Origin: Stappia indica
GTDB lineage: Bacteria > Pseudomonadota > Alphaproteobacteria > Rhizobiales > Stappiaceae
Assembly (NCBI RefSeq): GCF_001696535.1
Contig: NZ_MBQE01000001.1
Coordinates: 310,001 to 374,000, forward strand
Direction: 5' to 3'
Length of the DNA stretch: 64,000 nucleotides
Of this stretch, positions 30,388 through 44,576 are shown piece by piece. Each line of letters begins with the position of its first letter. The stretch's first letter is position 1. The notes beneath the pieces were generated by a model that did not search any database, was not told where the DNA came from, and saw only the letters and a program-made list of their open reading frames with translations. A program made the translations under genes and the position numbers.

Positions 30388-32778
30388 TCAGAAGCGCGTG
30401 CCACCACCGATGCGGAAGAACTGGGTCCGGTCGCCGGTTTCCTTGATGATCGGCCAGGCGAAGTCGGCGCGGATCGGACCGAAGGGCGAGGCCCACTTGA
30501 TGCCGAAACCGGCCGAGACACGCGGCGAGAAGCCGTTCGACTGGACGGTGGCGGGGGTAGCCGGGCCGCAGCCGGCGACCACGCAGTTGTTGACCGCCGG
30601 ATCGGAGTCCCACAGGGCGCCGAAGTCGGTGAAGACCGCGCCGGACAGGCCGAGCTCGCGCGGCAGGCCGAGGATCGGGAACTCCGCTTCCGCGTTGGCA
30701 TGGACGTACCAGCGGCCACCCAGCGAGTTGCCGGTGCGCGAGTCGCGCGGGCCGATGCCCTGCATCTCGAAGCCGCGCAGCCAGGTGTCGCTGTGCTGGT
30801 ACTGCTCCGAGGAGCGCAGGTTCTGGCCGAGACCGTTCAGGTAACCACCGCCGGTGCGCAGGATACCGATGACACCCCACTCCGGCAGGAGCTCCTTGTA
30901 GGCGCGGGCATCGACCGTGGTCGACAGGTAGCGGCTGTCGCCGCCGACGCCGGCGAACTCCTGGCTGAACGCGAAGTAGAAACCATCGCGCGGATCGCGC
31001 TTGCTGTCACGGGTGTCGTAGACCAGCGAGTAGCCGATGGACGAGGTCAGGTTGCGGCCCAGCGAGGACTGCAGACCGCCGGAGAGATCCTGCGGCCGGT
31101 TCCACGTCAGATCCTCGTCGAAGATCCGGTAGATCAGGTTCAGGCGCAGCTCGTCGTCGCGCAGCGGCAGGCCGAAGGACACCGAACCACCGGTCGTCTT
31201 GCTGTCGTAGCTGCGGTAGTCGTTCGCCTCGAAATTGCGGCGATAGACATCGAGCGACAGCGAGATGCGGCGGCCGAGGAAATACGGCTCGGTGAACGCG
31301 AACTCGTAGACCTGGTTCGAGGCGCCGGCGCCGACCTTGGCGCGGATGAACTGGCCGCGACCGAGGAAGTTGCGCTCCTGCAGCGTGATGTCGCCGATGA
31401 CGCCGTCGGCGGTCGAGTAACCGACGCCGAAGCCGATCTCACCGGTGGGCTGCTCCTCGATATCCACATTGACCACGATGCGGTCCGGCGAGCTGCCGCG
31501 CGAGGTGGTGATGCGGACGTCCTTGAAGAACTGCAGATCCTTCAGCCGGCGCTCGGCCTTGTCGAGCAGCACGCGGTTGAAGGCATCGCCTTCGGCGATG
31601 TCGAACTCGCGGCGAATGACGTATTCGCGGGTCCGGTCGTTGCCGCGGATGTTGATCCGCTCGACATAGACGCGCGGGCCTTCCTCGACGAAGTAGGTCA
31701 GCGAGATCTTGCGGTTCTCGTAATCGCGGGTGGCGCGCGGACGGATCTGCGCGAAGGCATAGCCCTGGCGCGAGACGTCGAGCGTCATGTCCTCGAGGGT
31801 CTTCTCGACCTCGAGCGAGGAATAGGTGTCGCCGGCGCTGGTGCGGATCTTGCGGCGCAGCTCCTCGGGATCGACGTCGGTCAGCGTGGTCTGCAGATCG
31901 ATGTCGCCATAGGTGTACTGCTCGCCCTCTTCCACCGTGAAGGTGACGTAGAAGACGTTCTCTTCGCGGTCGAGGTCGGCAACGGCCGAGACGATCCGGA
32001 AGTCCGCATAGCCGTGACGGTAGTAGAACTGGCGCAGCAGCTCCTGATCCGCATCGAGACGGTCGGGATCGAAGGAATCGGTGGTGCGCAGGAAGCTCAG
32101 CAACCCGCTCTCGCGGGTGCGGATCACGTCGGCGAGACGCCCGTCGCTGAACTTGGTGTTGCCGATGAAGGTGATGCGCTCGATGCCGGTACGGTCGCCC
32201 TCGTTGATCTCGAACACGAGATCGACGCGGTTGTTCGAACGGCTGATGATCTTGGGCTCGACGGTCGCACGGTAGCGACCGGAGCGCCGATAGGCCTCGA
32301 GCACGTTCTGGACGTCAGACTGCACCTTGGCGCGGGTCAGCATCGACCGCTCCTCGGTCCGCACGACGCCGGACAGCGTCTTGTCGTCGAGACGGCGATT
32401 GCCCTCGAACGAGATGCGGTTGACCATCGGGTTCTCGGTCACGGTCACCACCAGGGACCCGCCCTGCTGGTTGATCGCCACGTCCTCGAACAGGCCGGTC
32501 GCATAGAGGGTCTTCAGCGACTCGTCGATCTCCGCCGGTCCGAAGGCCCGGCCGGGCCGGATCGTCAGATAGCTTTCGACGGTCGAAGCCTCGATACGGG
32601 TGTTGCCGCGGACGACGATCCGGCTGACCACCGCAGCGGACGCCTCATCGGCACCAAGGCCGGCAAAGCTCCACGGCATGATCGGCGCGACACCGCTCAT
32701 CACGGCCGCAACCAGGATCGTTCTCGTCAGGTTCTGCACACGCTGCATAAGGACGTTTCGCCTTCGCTTTTCCGCCAT
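30388..32778 (-). CDS. bamA: Outer membrane protein assembly factor BamA
   Basis: 796-aa Omp85 protein that inserts beta-barrel proteins into the outer membrane. After a signal peptide (about residues 1-49, ending near EASAA) come five POTRA domains (about 50-440). A 16-strand barrel follows, with the lid-lock motif LRGF in loop 6 (WLRGFEMQG), and the protein ends in a C-terminal Phe (GGGTRF). The ATG at 32778 has AAGGA upstream with short spacing; an ATG at 32748 is an alternative. It follows rseP by 161 bp, as usual. Confidence 0.96.
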   Translation of the reverse strand: MAEKRRRNVLMQRVQNLTRTILVAAVMSGVAPIMPWSFAGLGADEASAAVVSRIVVRGNTRIEASTVESYLTIRPGRAFGPAEIDESLKTLYATGLFEDVAINQQGGSLVVTVTENPMVNRISFEGNRRLDDKTLSGVVRTEERSMLTRAKVQSDVQNVLEAYRRSGRYRATVEPKIISRSNNRVDLVFEINEGDRTGIERITFIGNTKFSDGRLADVIRTRESGLLSFLRTTDSFDPDRLDADQELLRQFYYRHGYADFRIVSAVADLDREENVFYVTFTVEEGEQYTYGDIDLQTTLTDVDPEELRRKIRTSAGDTYSSLEVEKTLEDMTLDVSRQGYAFAQIRPRATRDYENRKISLTYFVEEGPRVYVERINIRGNDRTREYVIRREFDIAEGDAFNRVLLDKAERRLKDLQFFKDVRITTSRGSSPDRIVVNVDIEEQPTGEIGFGVGYSTADGVIGDITLQERNFLGRGQFIRAKVGAGASNQVYEFAFTEPYFLGRRISLSLDVYRRNFEANDYRSYDSKTTGGSVSFGLPLRDDELRLNLIYRIFDEDLTWNRPQDLSGGLQSSLGRNLTSSIGYSLVYDTRDSKRDPRDGFYFAFSQEFAGVGGDSRYLSTTVDARAYKELLPEWGVIGILRTGGGYLNGLGQNLRSSEQYQHSDTWLRGFEMQGIGPRDSRTGNSLGGRWYVHANAEAEFPILGLPRELGLSGAVFTDFGALWDSDPAVNNCVVAGCGPATPATVQSNGFSPRVSAGFGIKWASPFGPIRADFAWPIIKETGDRTQFFRIGGGTRF

Positions 32779-32939
32779 GTCCTTGAGACGTCGCCCGGGG
32801 CAACGGACATGGCAGTCGAGATTCTCTATATCCGTCAGTCGTTTTACAGGCTTTTGGACCGGACGCAACCGCCCAAACTCGCCAAAATCCGTTTCCCGCC
32901 GGATCGTTGCACCTTCGACACGCTTCTTATCCCATCCCG

Positions 32940-34076
32940 CTAAAGGGAGGTCAGGTGAAGCACGTCATTCCACGTCGCAAACACCATCAGGAACAGCACG
33001 ATGGCGATCCCGATGCGGAAGCCGTATTCCTGCGCCCGCTCGCTGAGCGGCTTACCCCGCAACGCCTCGGCGGCGTAGAACAGCAGGTGTCCGCCGTCGA
33101 GCATGGGGATGGGCAGCAGGTTGAGAAGGCCGATGCTGATCGACAGCACGGCCGTCAGGTTGAGCAGCGCGCCGAAGCCGAGCGTCGCCACCTGCCCGGA
33201 AATCTGCGCCACGCGGATCGGCCCGCCGAGCTGGTCGGCGGATTCGCGCCCCGTGACGATGCCGGCGAGATAGCCGGCGGTGCGCGTGACCACGAACCAG
33301 GTCTCGCGGCTGCCCTCGACAACGGCCTCGACCGGGCCGAAGCGGCGCGTTACCACGTCCTCTTCGCTGGCGCTGCGGCTGACGCCGAGCAGGCCGACCG
33401 ACTGGACATTGCCGAAGCGGTCGGTGATCTCGCGCCGCTGCGGCGTCACCTCGACGGTGAGCTGCTGGCCGCCACGGTCGACCAGCATCGACAGCGGCAG
33501 GTCGGCGCTGACGCTGACGATGCGCTGCATGTCGGAGAAGGTCTGGATCGGCTGGCCGTCGATGGCCAGCACGAGGTCGCCCTCCATCAGGCCGGCGGCC
33601 TGGGCAGCGCTGTCGGGCTGGACAGCATCGACGCGCGGCGAGATCTCCTGCCGGCCGAGCAGGCCGAACAACATGGCGAAGATGACGATGGCGAGAATGA
33701 AATTGGCGATGGGGCCTGCAGCGACGATGGCCGCGCGGCGCGAAACCGGCTTGGTCTGGAAGGCGCCGGCGCGCTCTTCCGCGCTCATGCGGGCAAGCGC
33801 CTCCTGATCGGGAACGCTGGCCTCGTTCTCGTCGCCCGCGAACTTGACATAGCCGCCGAGCGGGATCGCCGAGAGCTTCCAGCGCGTGCCGTGGCGGTCG
33901 TAGCGGCCGAACAGCTCCGGCCCGAAGCCGACCGAAAAGGCCTGCACCCGCACGCCGCACCAGCGCGCCACCAGGAAGTGGCCGAGCTCGTGGAAGAACA
34001 CGACCACGGTGAGCACGAACAGGAACGGCAGGGCGTAGCCTGCGAAAGACCCGAACAGCGATCCGATCAGTTCCAT
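32940..34076 (-). CDS. rseP: RIP zinc metalloprotease RseP
   Basis: 378-aa intramembrane site-2 protease. The zinc site HELGH is at 29-33 in the first helix, and the third ligand D327 is in MLDGG. A periplasmic PDZ domain lies at about 125-200 (DAVQPDSAAQAAGLMEGDLVL). It would cleave membrane-bound anti-sigma factors or remnant signal peptides. It sits in the conserved dxr-rseP-bamA order, linking envelope stress proteolysis to outer-membrane assembly. Confidence 0.96.
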   Translation of the reverse strand: MELIGSLFGSFAGYALPFLFVLTVVVFFHELGHFLVARWCGVRVQAFSVGFGPELFGRYDRHGTRWKLSAIPLGGYVKFAGDENEASVPDQEALARMSAEERAGAFQTKPVSRRAAIVAAGPIANFILAIVIFAMLFGLLGRQEISPRVDAVQPDSAAQAAGLMEGDLVLAIDGQPIQTFSDMQRIVSVSADLPLSMLVDRGGQQLTVEVTPQRREITDRFGNVQSVGLLGVSRSASEEDVVTRRFGPVEAVVEGSRETWFVVTRTAGYLAGIVTGRESADQLGGPIRVAQISGQVATLGFGALLNLTAVLSISIGLLNLLPIPMLDGGHLLFYAAEALRGKPLSERAQEYGFRIGIAIVLFLMVFATWNDVLHLTSL

Positions 34077-34136
34077 GTCATCTCCTTGCCGGACCGGCAG
34101 TTTCGTCCCTGCATATTAACAACCCGTTCGCGGGGC

Positions 34137-35378
34137 TCAGCCCGCCTGTGCGGCAATCGCCTCTTGCGCCATCGCGCGGGCGACACCGTCGATGCGCAGC
34201 ACGTCCTCGACGCAGGACGGCTCGGCAAGGTCGCCGGCCGCGGCCATGCGCTCCAGCACCCTCTCCACCGTCGCCGCGATCGCGAGAAATCCGATCCCGC
34301 GATCCAGAAAGGCCCTGACGGCGATTTCGTCTGCAGCATTGAGAGCGGCCGTCGCAGCCGTGCCCGCGATCATCGCCTCGCGAGCAATACGCAGGGCCGG
34401 GAACCGCGCCGGATCCGGTGCCTCGAAGCTGAGCGTTGCCAATGCGGCGAGATCAAGGCGCTGCGCCGGCGTCGCCATGCGGCGCGGCCAGGCGAGACAG
34501 TGGGCGATGGGCGTGCGCATGTCCGGCGCGCCGAGCTGGGCGAGCAGCGAACCGTCGCGATACTGCACCATGCCGTGCACCACGGATTGCGGATGGACCA
34601 GCACGTCGAGCTGGTCCGGCCCCAGCGGAAACAGGTGAAAGGCCTCGATGATCTCGAAGCCCTTGTTCATCATCGTCGCGCTGTCGATGGAAATGCGCGC
34701 GCCCATGCTCCAGTTGGGATGGCGCAGCGCCGCCTCGGGCGACACATGGCGCATCTCCTCCAGCGACAGGGTGCGGAACGGGCCGCCGGAGGCCGTCAGC
34801 GTCAGCTTTTCCACCTGATCGATATTGCCGCGCTCCAGCACCTGGAACACGGCATTGTGCTCGGAATCGACCGGCAGGATGGTGGCGGACGCAGCCCGCG
34901 CCGCCGCCATGAAAAGATCGCCGGCGCAAACGAGGCATTCCTTGTTGGCAAGGCCGATGGTGGTGCCGCGCGACGCCGCCGCGATGGTCGGCTCCAGCCC
35001 CGCCGCCCCGACGATGGCCGCGATCACCATGTCGGCCGGCCGCGCGGCCGCCTCGCGCACCGCCTGCGGCCCGGCCGCAGCGGTGATGCCGGTGCCGGCA
35101 AGCGCGTCCTTCAGCCGCGGGTAGGCGGCCGGGTCCGCGACCACCGCATGCTCGGCGCCGACCTCGATGGCGGCGCGCGCCAGCTCTTCGGCGCGGTCGT
35201 TGGCGGTGAGCGCCACCACCTGAAACCGCTCGCGGTTGCGGGCAACGAGGTCGAGCGTCGAGCTACCGATGGAGCCGGTCGCGCCGAGCACGGTCAGGCG
35301 CTGCGGCTCCGCGGCCACGCCCGCACCAGCCCCCTGCCCGCTCGCGGCGGTCTCCATGCTGCCGAGTTGCACCTTCAA
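34137..35378 (-). CDS. dxr: 1-deoxy-D-xylulose-5-phosphate reductoisomerase
   Basis: About 413-aa NADPH-dependent enzyme making MEP, the committed step of non-mevalonate isoprenoid synthesis. The nucleotide-binding motif LTVLGATGSIGSST is near the N-terminus, followed by GLANKECLVCAG, the metal-binding DSEHNAVFQ and HPNWSMGARISIDSATMMNKG. The start is uncertain: a TTG at 35378 is 4 nt after the cdsA stop, and an ATG at 35357 is the conservative alternative; the intervening residues are not conserved. Its isoprenoid products feed UppS, encoded upstream. Confidence 0.96.
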   Translation of the reverse strand: MKVQLGSMETAASGQGAGAGVAAEPQRLTVLGATGSIGSSTLDLVARNRERFQVVALTANDRAEELARAAIEVGAEHAVVADPAAYPRLKDALAGTGITAAAGPQAVREAAARPADMVIAAIVGAAGLEPTIAAASRGTTIGLANKECLVCAGDLFMAAARAASATILPVDSEHNAVFQVLERGNIDQVEKLTLTASGGPFRTLSLEEMRHVSPEAALRHPNWSMGARISIDSATMMNKGFEIIEAFHLFPLGPDQLDVLVHPQSVVHGMVQYRDGSLLAQLGAPDMRTPIAHCLAWPRRMATPAQRLDLAALATLSFEAPDPARFPALRIAREAMIAGTAATAALNAADEIAVRAFLDRGIGFLAIAATVERVLERMAAAGDLAEPSCVEDVLRIDGVARAMAQEAIAAQAG

Positions 35379-35382
35379 GCTC

Positions 35383-36246
35383 TCAATATCCCTGCAGGGC
35401 GATCACCGCACCGACCGGATCGACCAGCGAGCCGGCAAGGACGGCCGCGACCAGGTAGCCGAGAATGCCGGCCCCCGTCAGTCCGTCGACCCGGTCCATG
35501 ACCCCGCCGTGACCGGGAATGATATGGCCGGAATCCTTGACCCCGAAGCGGCGCTTCAGGGCCGATTCCAGCAGGTCGCCGGCCTGCGAGAAGACCGACA
35601 GGATGCCGGCCGACACGATCCAGAGCGACACCGGCACGCGCCCCACAAGAGCGCCCATGACGGCACCGACGAGAAGCGAGGCGGCCAGTCCGCCGAGCGC
35701 ACCGCTCCAGGTCTTCTTCGGCGACACGCGCGGCCACAGCTTGGGTCCGCCGACCCGCCGGCCGACGAAATAGGCCAGGATGTCCGTCGCCCATACGACG
35801 GCGAACAGGAACAGGATCATCACGAAGCCTTCGGCGCCGAGCCGGAAGGCGATGAGCGCCACGCCGGTCAGGCCGGCATAGAGCACGCCGGTGCCCATCC
35901 AGCCGATGGCGGGCTTGCGCGAGACCTGCCCCCAGACCCACAGCAGCGCGGCGAAGGAGAAGGCGAGCCCCAGCGCCAGCGGCACGAGGCCGAGCGCTGC
36001 GGCGACCAGCATGACGGCGATGCCGAGACCGGAAACGACGATGGCCGCGGCTTCGCGGCGGGCCTGGACGATGACCGTCCATTCCTGCAGGAGAATCGCC
36101 GAGCAGAGCGCCGCGCCGGCGGCGAAGAACCAGCCGCCGAGCCAGGTGATGGCAAGCACGGCCGGAGCCAGCAGCAGGGCCGAAACCACCCGCAGCTTCA
36201 GCTCGGTCGCCCTGGGCCTGCCTCCCCCCGCGGCCCCGCCGGTCAT
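35383..36246 (-). CDS. cdsA: Phosphatidate cytidylyltransferase
   Basis: 287-aa polytopic inner-membrane enzyme making CDP-diacylglycerol for phospholipid synthesis. Several hydrophobic helices are visible, and the C-terminal CDS signature KDSGHIIPGHGGVMDRVDG is complete. Its ATG overlaps the uppS stop (ATGA), implying coupling. Confidence 0.96.
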   Translation of the reverse strand: MTGGAAGGGRPRATELKLRVVSALLLAPAVLAITWLGGWFFAAGAALCSAILLQEWTVIVQARREAAAIVVSGLGIAVMLVAAALGLVPLALGLAFSFAALLWVWGQVSRKPAIGWMGTGVLYAGLTGVALIAFRLGAEGFVMILFLFAVVWATDILAYFVGRRVGGPKLWPRVSPKKTWSGALGGLAASLLVGAVMGALVGRVPVSLWIVSAGILSVFSQAGDLLESALKRRFGVKDSGHIIPGHGGVMDRVDGLTGAGILGYLVAAVLAGSLVDPVGAVIALQGY

Positions 36247-37013
36247 CGGGCAGCTTTCGCCGAGAGGCCTCCGAACCTGCGCTCGCGGGCCGAATAGGCT
36301 TCGAGCGCGCGGTCGAACGCCGCCTCGTCGAAGTCCGGCCAGTGCAGGTCGGGAAAATAGAATTCGCTGTAGGCGGACTGCCACAACAGGAAGTTGGAGA
36401 GCCGCTGCTCGCCACTGGTGCGGATGACGAGATCGGGATCGGGCAGGCTCGCCGTGTCGAGCCGCGCGGAAATCGCCGCCTCGTCGATGTCGGCGGGCGC
36501 GATACGCCCGGCGGCGGCATCCTCGGCGAGAGCGCGCATGGCACGCACCATCTCGTTGCGGGCGCCGTAGTTGAAGGCGACGACGAGGACCATGCCGGTG
36601 TTGTCGCGGGTGAGCTGCTCGCCCTCCTCGATCAGGCCCAGGATCGAGCGCTCGAGGCCGCTGCGCTCGCCGATCATCCGCACCCGCACGTTCTCGCGGT
36701 GGATTTCGGCCAGGTCGCGCCGCACGAAGCGCTCCAGCAGCGCCATCAGGAAGCCGACCTCGGCGGCCGGCCGGCTCCAGTTCTCCGAGGAGAAGGAGAA
36801 GATCGTCAGCACCTCGACGCCGCGCCGGGCGGCGTGCTTGACGGTGCGCCGCAGGGCCGAGACGCCGGCCCTGTGCCCTTCGGTGCGGGGCAGTCCGCGA
36901 GAGACCGCCCAGCGACCGTTACCGTCCATGATCACGGCGACATGCCGCGGCACAACGATCCGCTCCCCGGCTTCGGCCGGGGCGGACACGTCAAGGCCAG
37001 CCGTCACCGTCAT
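36243..37013 (-). CDS. uppS: Di-trans,poly-cis-undecaprenyl-diphosphate synthase
   Basis: 256-aa cis-prenyltransferase making the C55 lipid carrier for peptidoglycan and O-antigen. Catalytic D30 is in AVIMDGNGRWA, and TIFSFSSENWSRP and DLVIRTSGEQRLSNF are conserved. The ATG at 37013 has GGGGAG upstream. It is coupled to cdsA by a 4-nt overlap and follows frr by 41 nt. Confidence 0.97.
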   Translation of the reverse strand: MTVTAGLDVSAPAEAGERIVVPRHVAVIMDGNGRWAVSRGLPRTEGHRAGVSALRRTVKHAARRGVEVLTIFSFSSENWSRPAAEVGFLMALLERFVRRDLAEIHRENVRVRMIGERSGLERSILGLIEEGEQLTRDNTGMVLVVAFNYGARNEMVRAMRALAEDAAAGRIAPADIDEAAISARLDTASLPDPDLVIRTSGEQRLSNFLLWQSAYSEFYFPDLHWPDFDEAAFDRALEAYSARERRFGGLSAKAAR

Positions 37014-37054
37014 CTCATGCTCCCCGCCACTTGGATCAAACCGCGATCCTGGGG

Positions 37055-37618
37055 TCAGATCTGGGAGATTTCTTGTTCCTTCTTCGCCAGCATGGAATCG
37101 ATTTCCGCGATCATCTCGTCGGTCATCTTCTGGACCTTGTCGGCGTGAACGCGGCTGTCGTCCTCGCTGATCGAGCCGTCCTTCTCCAGCTTCTTCAGCG
37201 TGTCCATGCCGTCGCGGCGCACATGGCGCACGGCGACCTTGGACTGCTCGGCATACTTGTGCGCGATCTTGATCAGGTCCTTGCGGCGCTCCTCGTTGAG
37301 CTCCGGGATCGGCAAGCGCAGCGTGGTGCCGTCGACGACCGGGTTCAGGCCGAGGTTGGATTCGCGGATGGCGCGCTCGACGGCGCCGACCATCGACTTG
37401 TCCCACACCTGCACGGAGATCATGCGCGGCTCGGGCACGCTCACCGTCGCCACCTGATTGATCGGCATTTCGGACCCGTAGGCGTTCACCGTGATCGGAT
37501 CCATCATGTTGGCAGAGGCGCGGCCGGTGCGAAGGCCGGCGAGATCCGTCTTCAGCACGCCGATGGCGCCGTTCATACGACGCTCGAGGTCGCCAAAATC
37601 GATACCCTGGTCCGCCAT
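37055..37618 (-). CDS. frr: Ribosome recycling factor
   Basis: 187-aa factor that, with EF-G, splits post-termination ribosomes. The three-helix-bundle/beta-sandwich pattern is clear, with [15 protein letters not shown] and [15 protein letters not shown] in their usual places. Length is normal. Part of the rpsB-tsf-pyrH-frr translation cluster. Confidence 0.97.
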   Translation of the reverse strand: MADQGIDFGDLERRMNGAIGVLKTDLAGLRTGRASANMMDPITVNAYGSEMPINQVATVSVPEPRMISVQVWDKSMVGAVERAIRESNLGLNPVVDGTTLRLPIPELNEERRKDLIKIAHKYAEQSKVAVRHVRRDGMDTLKKLEKDGSISEDDSRVHADKVQKMTDEMIAEIDSMLAKKEQEISQI

Positions 37619-37758
37619 CTTGTCCTCTCTTATTGAAGCATCTTCCCGTGAAACCGGGAGGCTCGAAACCCTTGGCGTCTTATTTCCATGACGGCGGCGG
37701 CAAAGGCAAGCCCTGCAAGCGCTTTTGCAAGGGATGCCACGCCGCCCGGCGGGCTCTG

Positions 37759-38478
37759 CTAGTCGGCGATCACCGTGTAGCGGCCGGAGCCGTTCATCAC
37801 GTCGACCAGCGCGCCGGGCGTGCGAATCGAGAACACGATGACCGGAATGGCATTGTCGCGGGCCAGCGCGATGGCGGTCGCGTCCATCACCTTCAGGTCG
37901 CGGCCGAGCACCTCGCCGGGAGTCAGCGTGTCGTAGCGCTCGGCATCCGGCACCTTCTTCGGGTCGTCCGAATAGACGCCGTCGACGCTGGTGCCCTTCA
38001 GGAAGGCGTCGCAGCGCATCTCGGCCGCGCGCAGCGCCGCGCCGCTGTCGGTGGTGAAGAAGGGGTTGCCCGTGCCGCCGGCGAAGACGATCACGTCGCC
38101 GTCTTCCATGTAGCGCTCGGCGCCGCGCTGGGTGAAGGTCTCGCAGATCGAGGGCACCGGAACGGCGGAGAGCACGCGCGCCGGAACGCCGAGACGGCGC
38201 AGGGCGTCGGCCAGCGTCAGCGAGTTCATGACCGTGGCCAGCATGCCCATGTGGTCGCCGGTGACGCGGTTGCCGCCCTTGGCCGCGATGGCCACGCCGC
38301 GGAAGATGTTGCCGCCGCCGACGACGACGCCGACCTGGGCGCCGAGCGAGACCGCCTCGGCAATTTCCTTTGCCACCCGGCCGACCGTCTCAGGGTCGAT
38401 GCCGAAGTCCTGCGAGCCCATCAGCGCCTCGCCCGAGAGCTTGACCAGCACGCGTCGCCAGCGGAGTTTTCCCGTCAT
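37759..38478 (-). CDS. pyrH: Uridylate kinase
   Basis: 239-aa hexameric UMP kinase of the amino-acid-kinase fold. [12 protein letters not shown] at the N-terminus, [11 protein letters not shown] and [14 protein letters not shown] are the phosphate- and nucleotide-binding motifs. It makes UDP upstream of PyrG, which is encoded elsewhere in this window. A terminator separates it from tsf, so it probably has its own promoter in the 121-bp gap. Confidence 0.97.
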   Translation of the reverse strand: MTGKLRWRRVLVKLSGEALMGSQDFGIDPETVGRVAKEIAEAVSLGAQVGVVVGGGNIFRGVAIAAKGGNRVTGDHMGMLATVMNSLTLADALRRLGVPARVLSAVPVPSICETFTQRGAERYMEDGDVIVFAGGTGNPFFTTDSGAALRAAEMRCDAFLKGTSVDGVYSDDPKKVPDAERYDTLTPGEVLGRDLKVMDATAIALARDNAIPVIVFSIRTPGALVDVMNGSGRYTVIAD

Positions 38479-38565
38479 TGTTCTTCTCGTCGTGATCAGG
38501 GCAGTGTGTCGTCAGTAGACACGAAAACGCAAGCCGATCCGTCGGACGGGCTTGCGCGCATAGAA

Positions 38566-38594
38566 GAAGGGCGCCGGAATGACCGGCGCCCTTC
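38566..38594 (-). terminator. Intrinsic terminator after tsf
   Basis: Perfect 12-bp stem (38566-38577 with 38583-38594) and 5-nt loop, directly after the tsf stop. The minus-strand tail is TTCTAT, only moderately T-rich. Confidence 0.7.
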
Positions 38595-38599
38595 TGGAC

Positions 38600-39523
38600 T
38601 TAGTTGCCGACGGCCGCCGCGACTTCCGCGGCGAAATCGGTCTCTTCTTTCTCGATGCCTTCGCCGAGCGCATAGCGCACGAAGCCGACCAGCTTCACCG
38701 GCTTGCCCAGCTCCTTGCCGCACGCCTCAACGGCCTGCTCGACGGTCTTGTCCGGATCGATCACGAACGCCTGCTTCACGAGGGTGACTTCCTCGTAGAA
38801 CTTGCGCAGACGGCCCTCGACCATCTTCTCGATAATGTTTTCCGGCTTGCCCGACTCGCGTGCCTGCTCGGCGAAGATCTGGCGCTCGCGCTCCACGACC
38901 TCCGGATCGAGGTCCTCGACGCTCAGCGACAGCGGGTTGGTCGCGGCAACATGCATGGCGACCTTGCGGCCGAAGGCTGCGAGCTCGGCTGCATCGCCCT
39001 CGGACTCCAGCGCCACCAGCACGCCGATCTTGCCGAGGTTGTCGGCGATCGCGCTGTGGACATAGGTCGCGACGACACCGGCCGACACCGACAGGACGGC
39101 GGCGCGGCGCAGCGACATGTTCTCGCCGATGGTCGCGATCGCGTCCTTGATCGAATCGGAGACGGTCTTGGACGAGCCCGGGAAGGTCGCGTTGCCGAGA
39201 GCCTCGACATCGCCGCCGACCGACAGGGCCGCCTTTGCGGTGCCGGAAACCAGCGCCTGGAACGCATCGTTACGGGCGACGAAGTCGGTCTCGGAGTTCA
39301 GCTCGACGACGGCAGCCTTGGTGCCCTCGGCGGCGACGCCGACCAGTCCCTCGGCGGCCACGCGGCCGGCCTTCTTGGCGGCCTTGGCCAGACCCTTGGT
39401 CCGCAGCCAGTCGATGGCCGCTTCCATGTCGCCGTTGTTTTCGGTGAGGGCTGCCTTGCAGTCCATCATGCCCGCGCCGGTCTTCTCGCGGAGCTCCTTC
39501 ACCATCGCAGCGGTAATGGTCAT
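38600..39523 (-). CDS. tsf: Elongation factor Ts
   Basis: 307-aa guanine-nucleotide exchange factor for EF-Tu. The N-terminal UBA-like domain (1-55) carries [16 protein letters not shown], and the signature [10 protein letters not shown] spans about 77-86. Two core subdomains and the coiled-coil insertion follow. It is paired with rpsB upstream. Confidence 0.97.
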   Translation of the reverse strand: MTITAAMVKELREKTGAGMMDCKAALTENNGDMEAAIDWLRTKGLAKAAKKAGRVAAEGLVGVAAEGTKAAVVELNSETDFVARNDAFQALVSGTAKAALSVGGDVEALGNATFPGSSKTVSDSIKDAIATIGENMSLRRAAVLSVSAGVVATYVHSAIADNLGKIGVLVALESEGDAAELAAFGRKVAMHVAATNPLSLSVEDLDPEVVERERQIFAEQARESGKPENIIEKMVEGRLRKFYEEVTLVKQAFVIDPDKTVEQAVEACGKELGKPVKLVGFVRYALGEGIEKEETDFAAEVAAAVGN

Positions 39524-39593
39524 AGATTGCCTCGTTGACGGGTTGTCACCCCGGCAGCTGTAGCCGAGGCCATACTTAAGAATGATGACAGGC

Positions 39594-39634
39594 GCCGCCG
39601 AAAAGGCGGCAGCCGGCGGAAGGTCTCCGCCGGC
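39594..39634 (-). promoter_or_regulatory. Tandem hairpins in the rpsB-tsf intergenic region
   Basis: A 9-bp stem (39612-39620/39626-39634) and a 6-bp stem with GAAAA-type loop (39594-39599/39605-39610) lie just after the rpsB stop. They resemble the attenuator or processing hairpins that set S2 versus EF-Ts levels in other bacteria. Confidence 0.4.
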
Positions 39635-39648
39635 CCGGGTCTATCCCG

Positions 39649-40443
39649 TCAGGCCTGGGCTTCTGCGGACGCTTCCGCGGGAGCCGCCTCGGCAGCTTCC
39701 AGAGCCGGCTCCACCGGAGCCTCCTCGGCAGCGCCGACGTCGATGCCCATGCCGCCCTGGGCACGGGAAATGCCGTCGATGGCAGCGCGCGCGATCAGGT
39801 CGCAGTACAGGGTGATCGCACGGCCGGCGTCGTCATTGCCCGGAACCGGGAAGTCGATGCCGTCCGGATCGCAGTTGCTGTCGACGATCGCGGCGACCGG
39901 GATGCCAAGACGCTTGGCTTCCTGGATGGCGATGGCCTCGCGGTTGGTGTCGATCACGAAGATCAGGTCCGGCAGGCCGCCCATGTCCTTGATGCCGCCC
40001 AGGTTCCGCTCGAGCTTCTCGCGCTCGCGGTCCATGAACAGGCGCTCCTTCTTGGTGAGGCCGCTCGGGTTGCCGAGGGTCTCTTCAAGCTTGCGCAGGC
40101 GCTGGATCGACTGGGAGATGGTCTTCCAGTTGGTCAGCATGCCGCCGAGCCAGCGGGCGTTGACATGGTACTGGGCCGAACGGCGGGCCGCGTCGGCAAC
40201 CGACTCCTGGGCCTGACGCTTGGTGCCGACCAGCAGCACGCGGCCGCCGGCGGCAACCGTGTCGGACACGGTCTTCAGCGCCTGGTGCAGCAGCGGCACG
40301 GTCTGGGCGAGATCCAGGATGTGGATGTTGTTGCGCACGCCGAAAATGTAGTTCCCCATCTTGGGGTTCCAGCGGTGCTTCTGGTGGCCGAAGTGGACAC
40401 CGGCTTCCAGCAGCTGGCGCATCGTGAAATCGGGCAGGGCCAT
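39649..40443 (-). CDS. rpsB: 30S ribosomal protein S2
   Basis: 264-aa small-subunit protein. It starts [20 protein letters not shown], shows the S2 signature region around [13 protein letters not shown], and ends in a 30-residue Ala/Glu/Pro-rich tail after the conserved core, as in many alphaproteobacteria. AAGGAG precedes the ATG at 40443. It has a good promoter about 120 bp upstream and a structured leader. Confidence 0.98.
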   Translation of the reverse strand: MALPDFTMRQLLEAGVHFGHQKHRWNPKMGNYIFGVRNNIHILDLAQTVPLLHQALKTVSDTVAAGGRVLLVGTKRQAQESVADAARRSAQYHVNARWLGGMLTNWKTISQSIQRLRKLEETLGNPSGLTKKERLFMDREREKLERNLGGIKDMGGLPDLIFVIDTNREAIAIQEAKRLGIPVAAIVDSNCDPDGIDFPVPGNDDAGRAITLYCDLIARAAIDGISRAQGGMGIDVGAAEEAPVEPALEAAEAAPAEASAEAQA

Positions 40444-40555
40444 GGCCTTGCAACTCCTTGATTTTCCGGTTGTACCTCCGCAGGGTGTGACAGTGCTCAA
40501 GCACCGACACCGGATGGACCCCGTCCGTGACGAAAACCGACCCTGCGTGTGGAAT
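40444..40555 (-). promoter_or_regulatory. rpsB mRNA leader with hairpin
   Basis: About 110 nt between the predicted start site and rpsB. It contains a stem around GTGCT-TG-AGCAC (about 40490-40502) inside a longer imperfect helix. It may be the S2 autoregulatory site; this is inferred from position only. Confidence 0.3.
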
Positions 40556-40561
40556 GCGCGC

Positions 40562-40590
40562 CTTATACTGACACGCGCGCAACAAGACAA
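40562..40590 (-). promoter_or_regulatory. rpsB promoter
   Basis: TTGTCT (40585-40590) and TATAAG (40562-40567) with a 17-nt spacer on the minus strand: one of the clearest sigma-70-type promoters in the window. It drives the rpsB-tsf operon. Confidence 0.7.
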
Positions 40591-40823
40591 GCCCTGCCGG
40601 CCCGCCTTTTGCCTCGCCCGCCGCGAAAAGATGCGGCTCGCGGGAGCGTGCGGTGCTGTTCCGGAGACGCGTGAGTCGCGGCGGGCGCGTGTCCGACAGC
40701 TCGCCTGGCTTGCCGGTCCCGGGTCGCGGCTGCGCCACGTGCGGGAGGATGAAGGAGACGGCCGGCGGGCAGCAGGTGCGCAGGAGAGAGCCGTTCGCAT
40801 CTCGACGGCGCGCCATTGTCTCG

Positions 40824-40986
40824 GGCTGTCATACCTGCGAAGGCAGGTATCCAGTATCCGCCTGGGCGTGTAGTGGCACGAAGGCGGCAGCCTCCGGCCT
40901 TTCTGCAGCAGCGTCGAGGATTCAGTCGAACCGCTCGCGTTTACTGGATCCCGGTCTTCGGCTGCGCCGAAACCGGGACGACAGGC
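40824..40986. repeat. Dispersed palindromic repeat, copy 1
   Basis: A 163-bp element. It starts with a hairpin around CCTGCGAAGGCAGG, then ATCCAGTA. It ends with TACTGGAT and a longer hairpin, CCCGGTCTTCGG...CCGAAACCGGG. The ends form imperfect terminal inverted repeats (GGCTGTCAT / GACGACAGGC). Two more copies lie at 45126 and 45522. No coding capacity; REP/MITE-like. Confidence 0.8.
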
Positions 40987-41028
40987 AGTGAGTGAGCACG
41001 CGCCGGCGCGCCTCGCAACCGCTGCTTA

Positions 41029-41078
41029 ACCCCTCTGTCGGCTTCGCCGACATCTCCCCCTCAAGGGGGGGAGAGAAG
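41029..41078. repeat. Short REP-like double hairpin downstream of dnaE
   Basis: GTCGGC-TTC-GCCGAC (41037-41051) followed by a C-run/G-run hairpin with loop TCAA. This form of intergenic palindrome is widespread in Rhizobiales. It may serve as the dnaE 3' end. Confidence 0.6.
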
Positions 41079-41135
41079 CGTGGGGCCACTGCCGGCGTGT
41101 CGCTGCCGCCCCTGCCCGCCCCCTGCCCGAACCGG

Positions 41136-44576
<3,441 letters not shown>

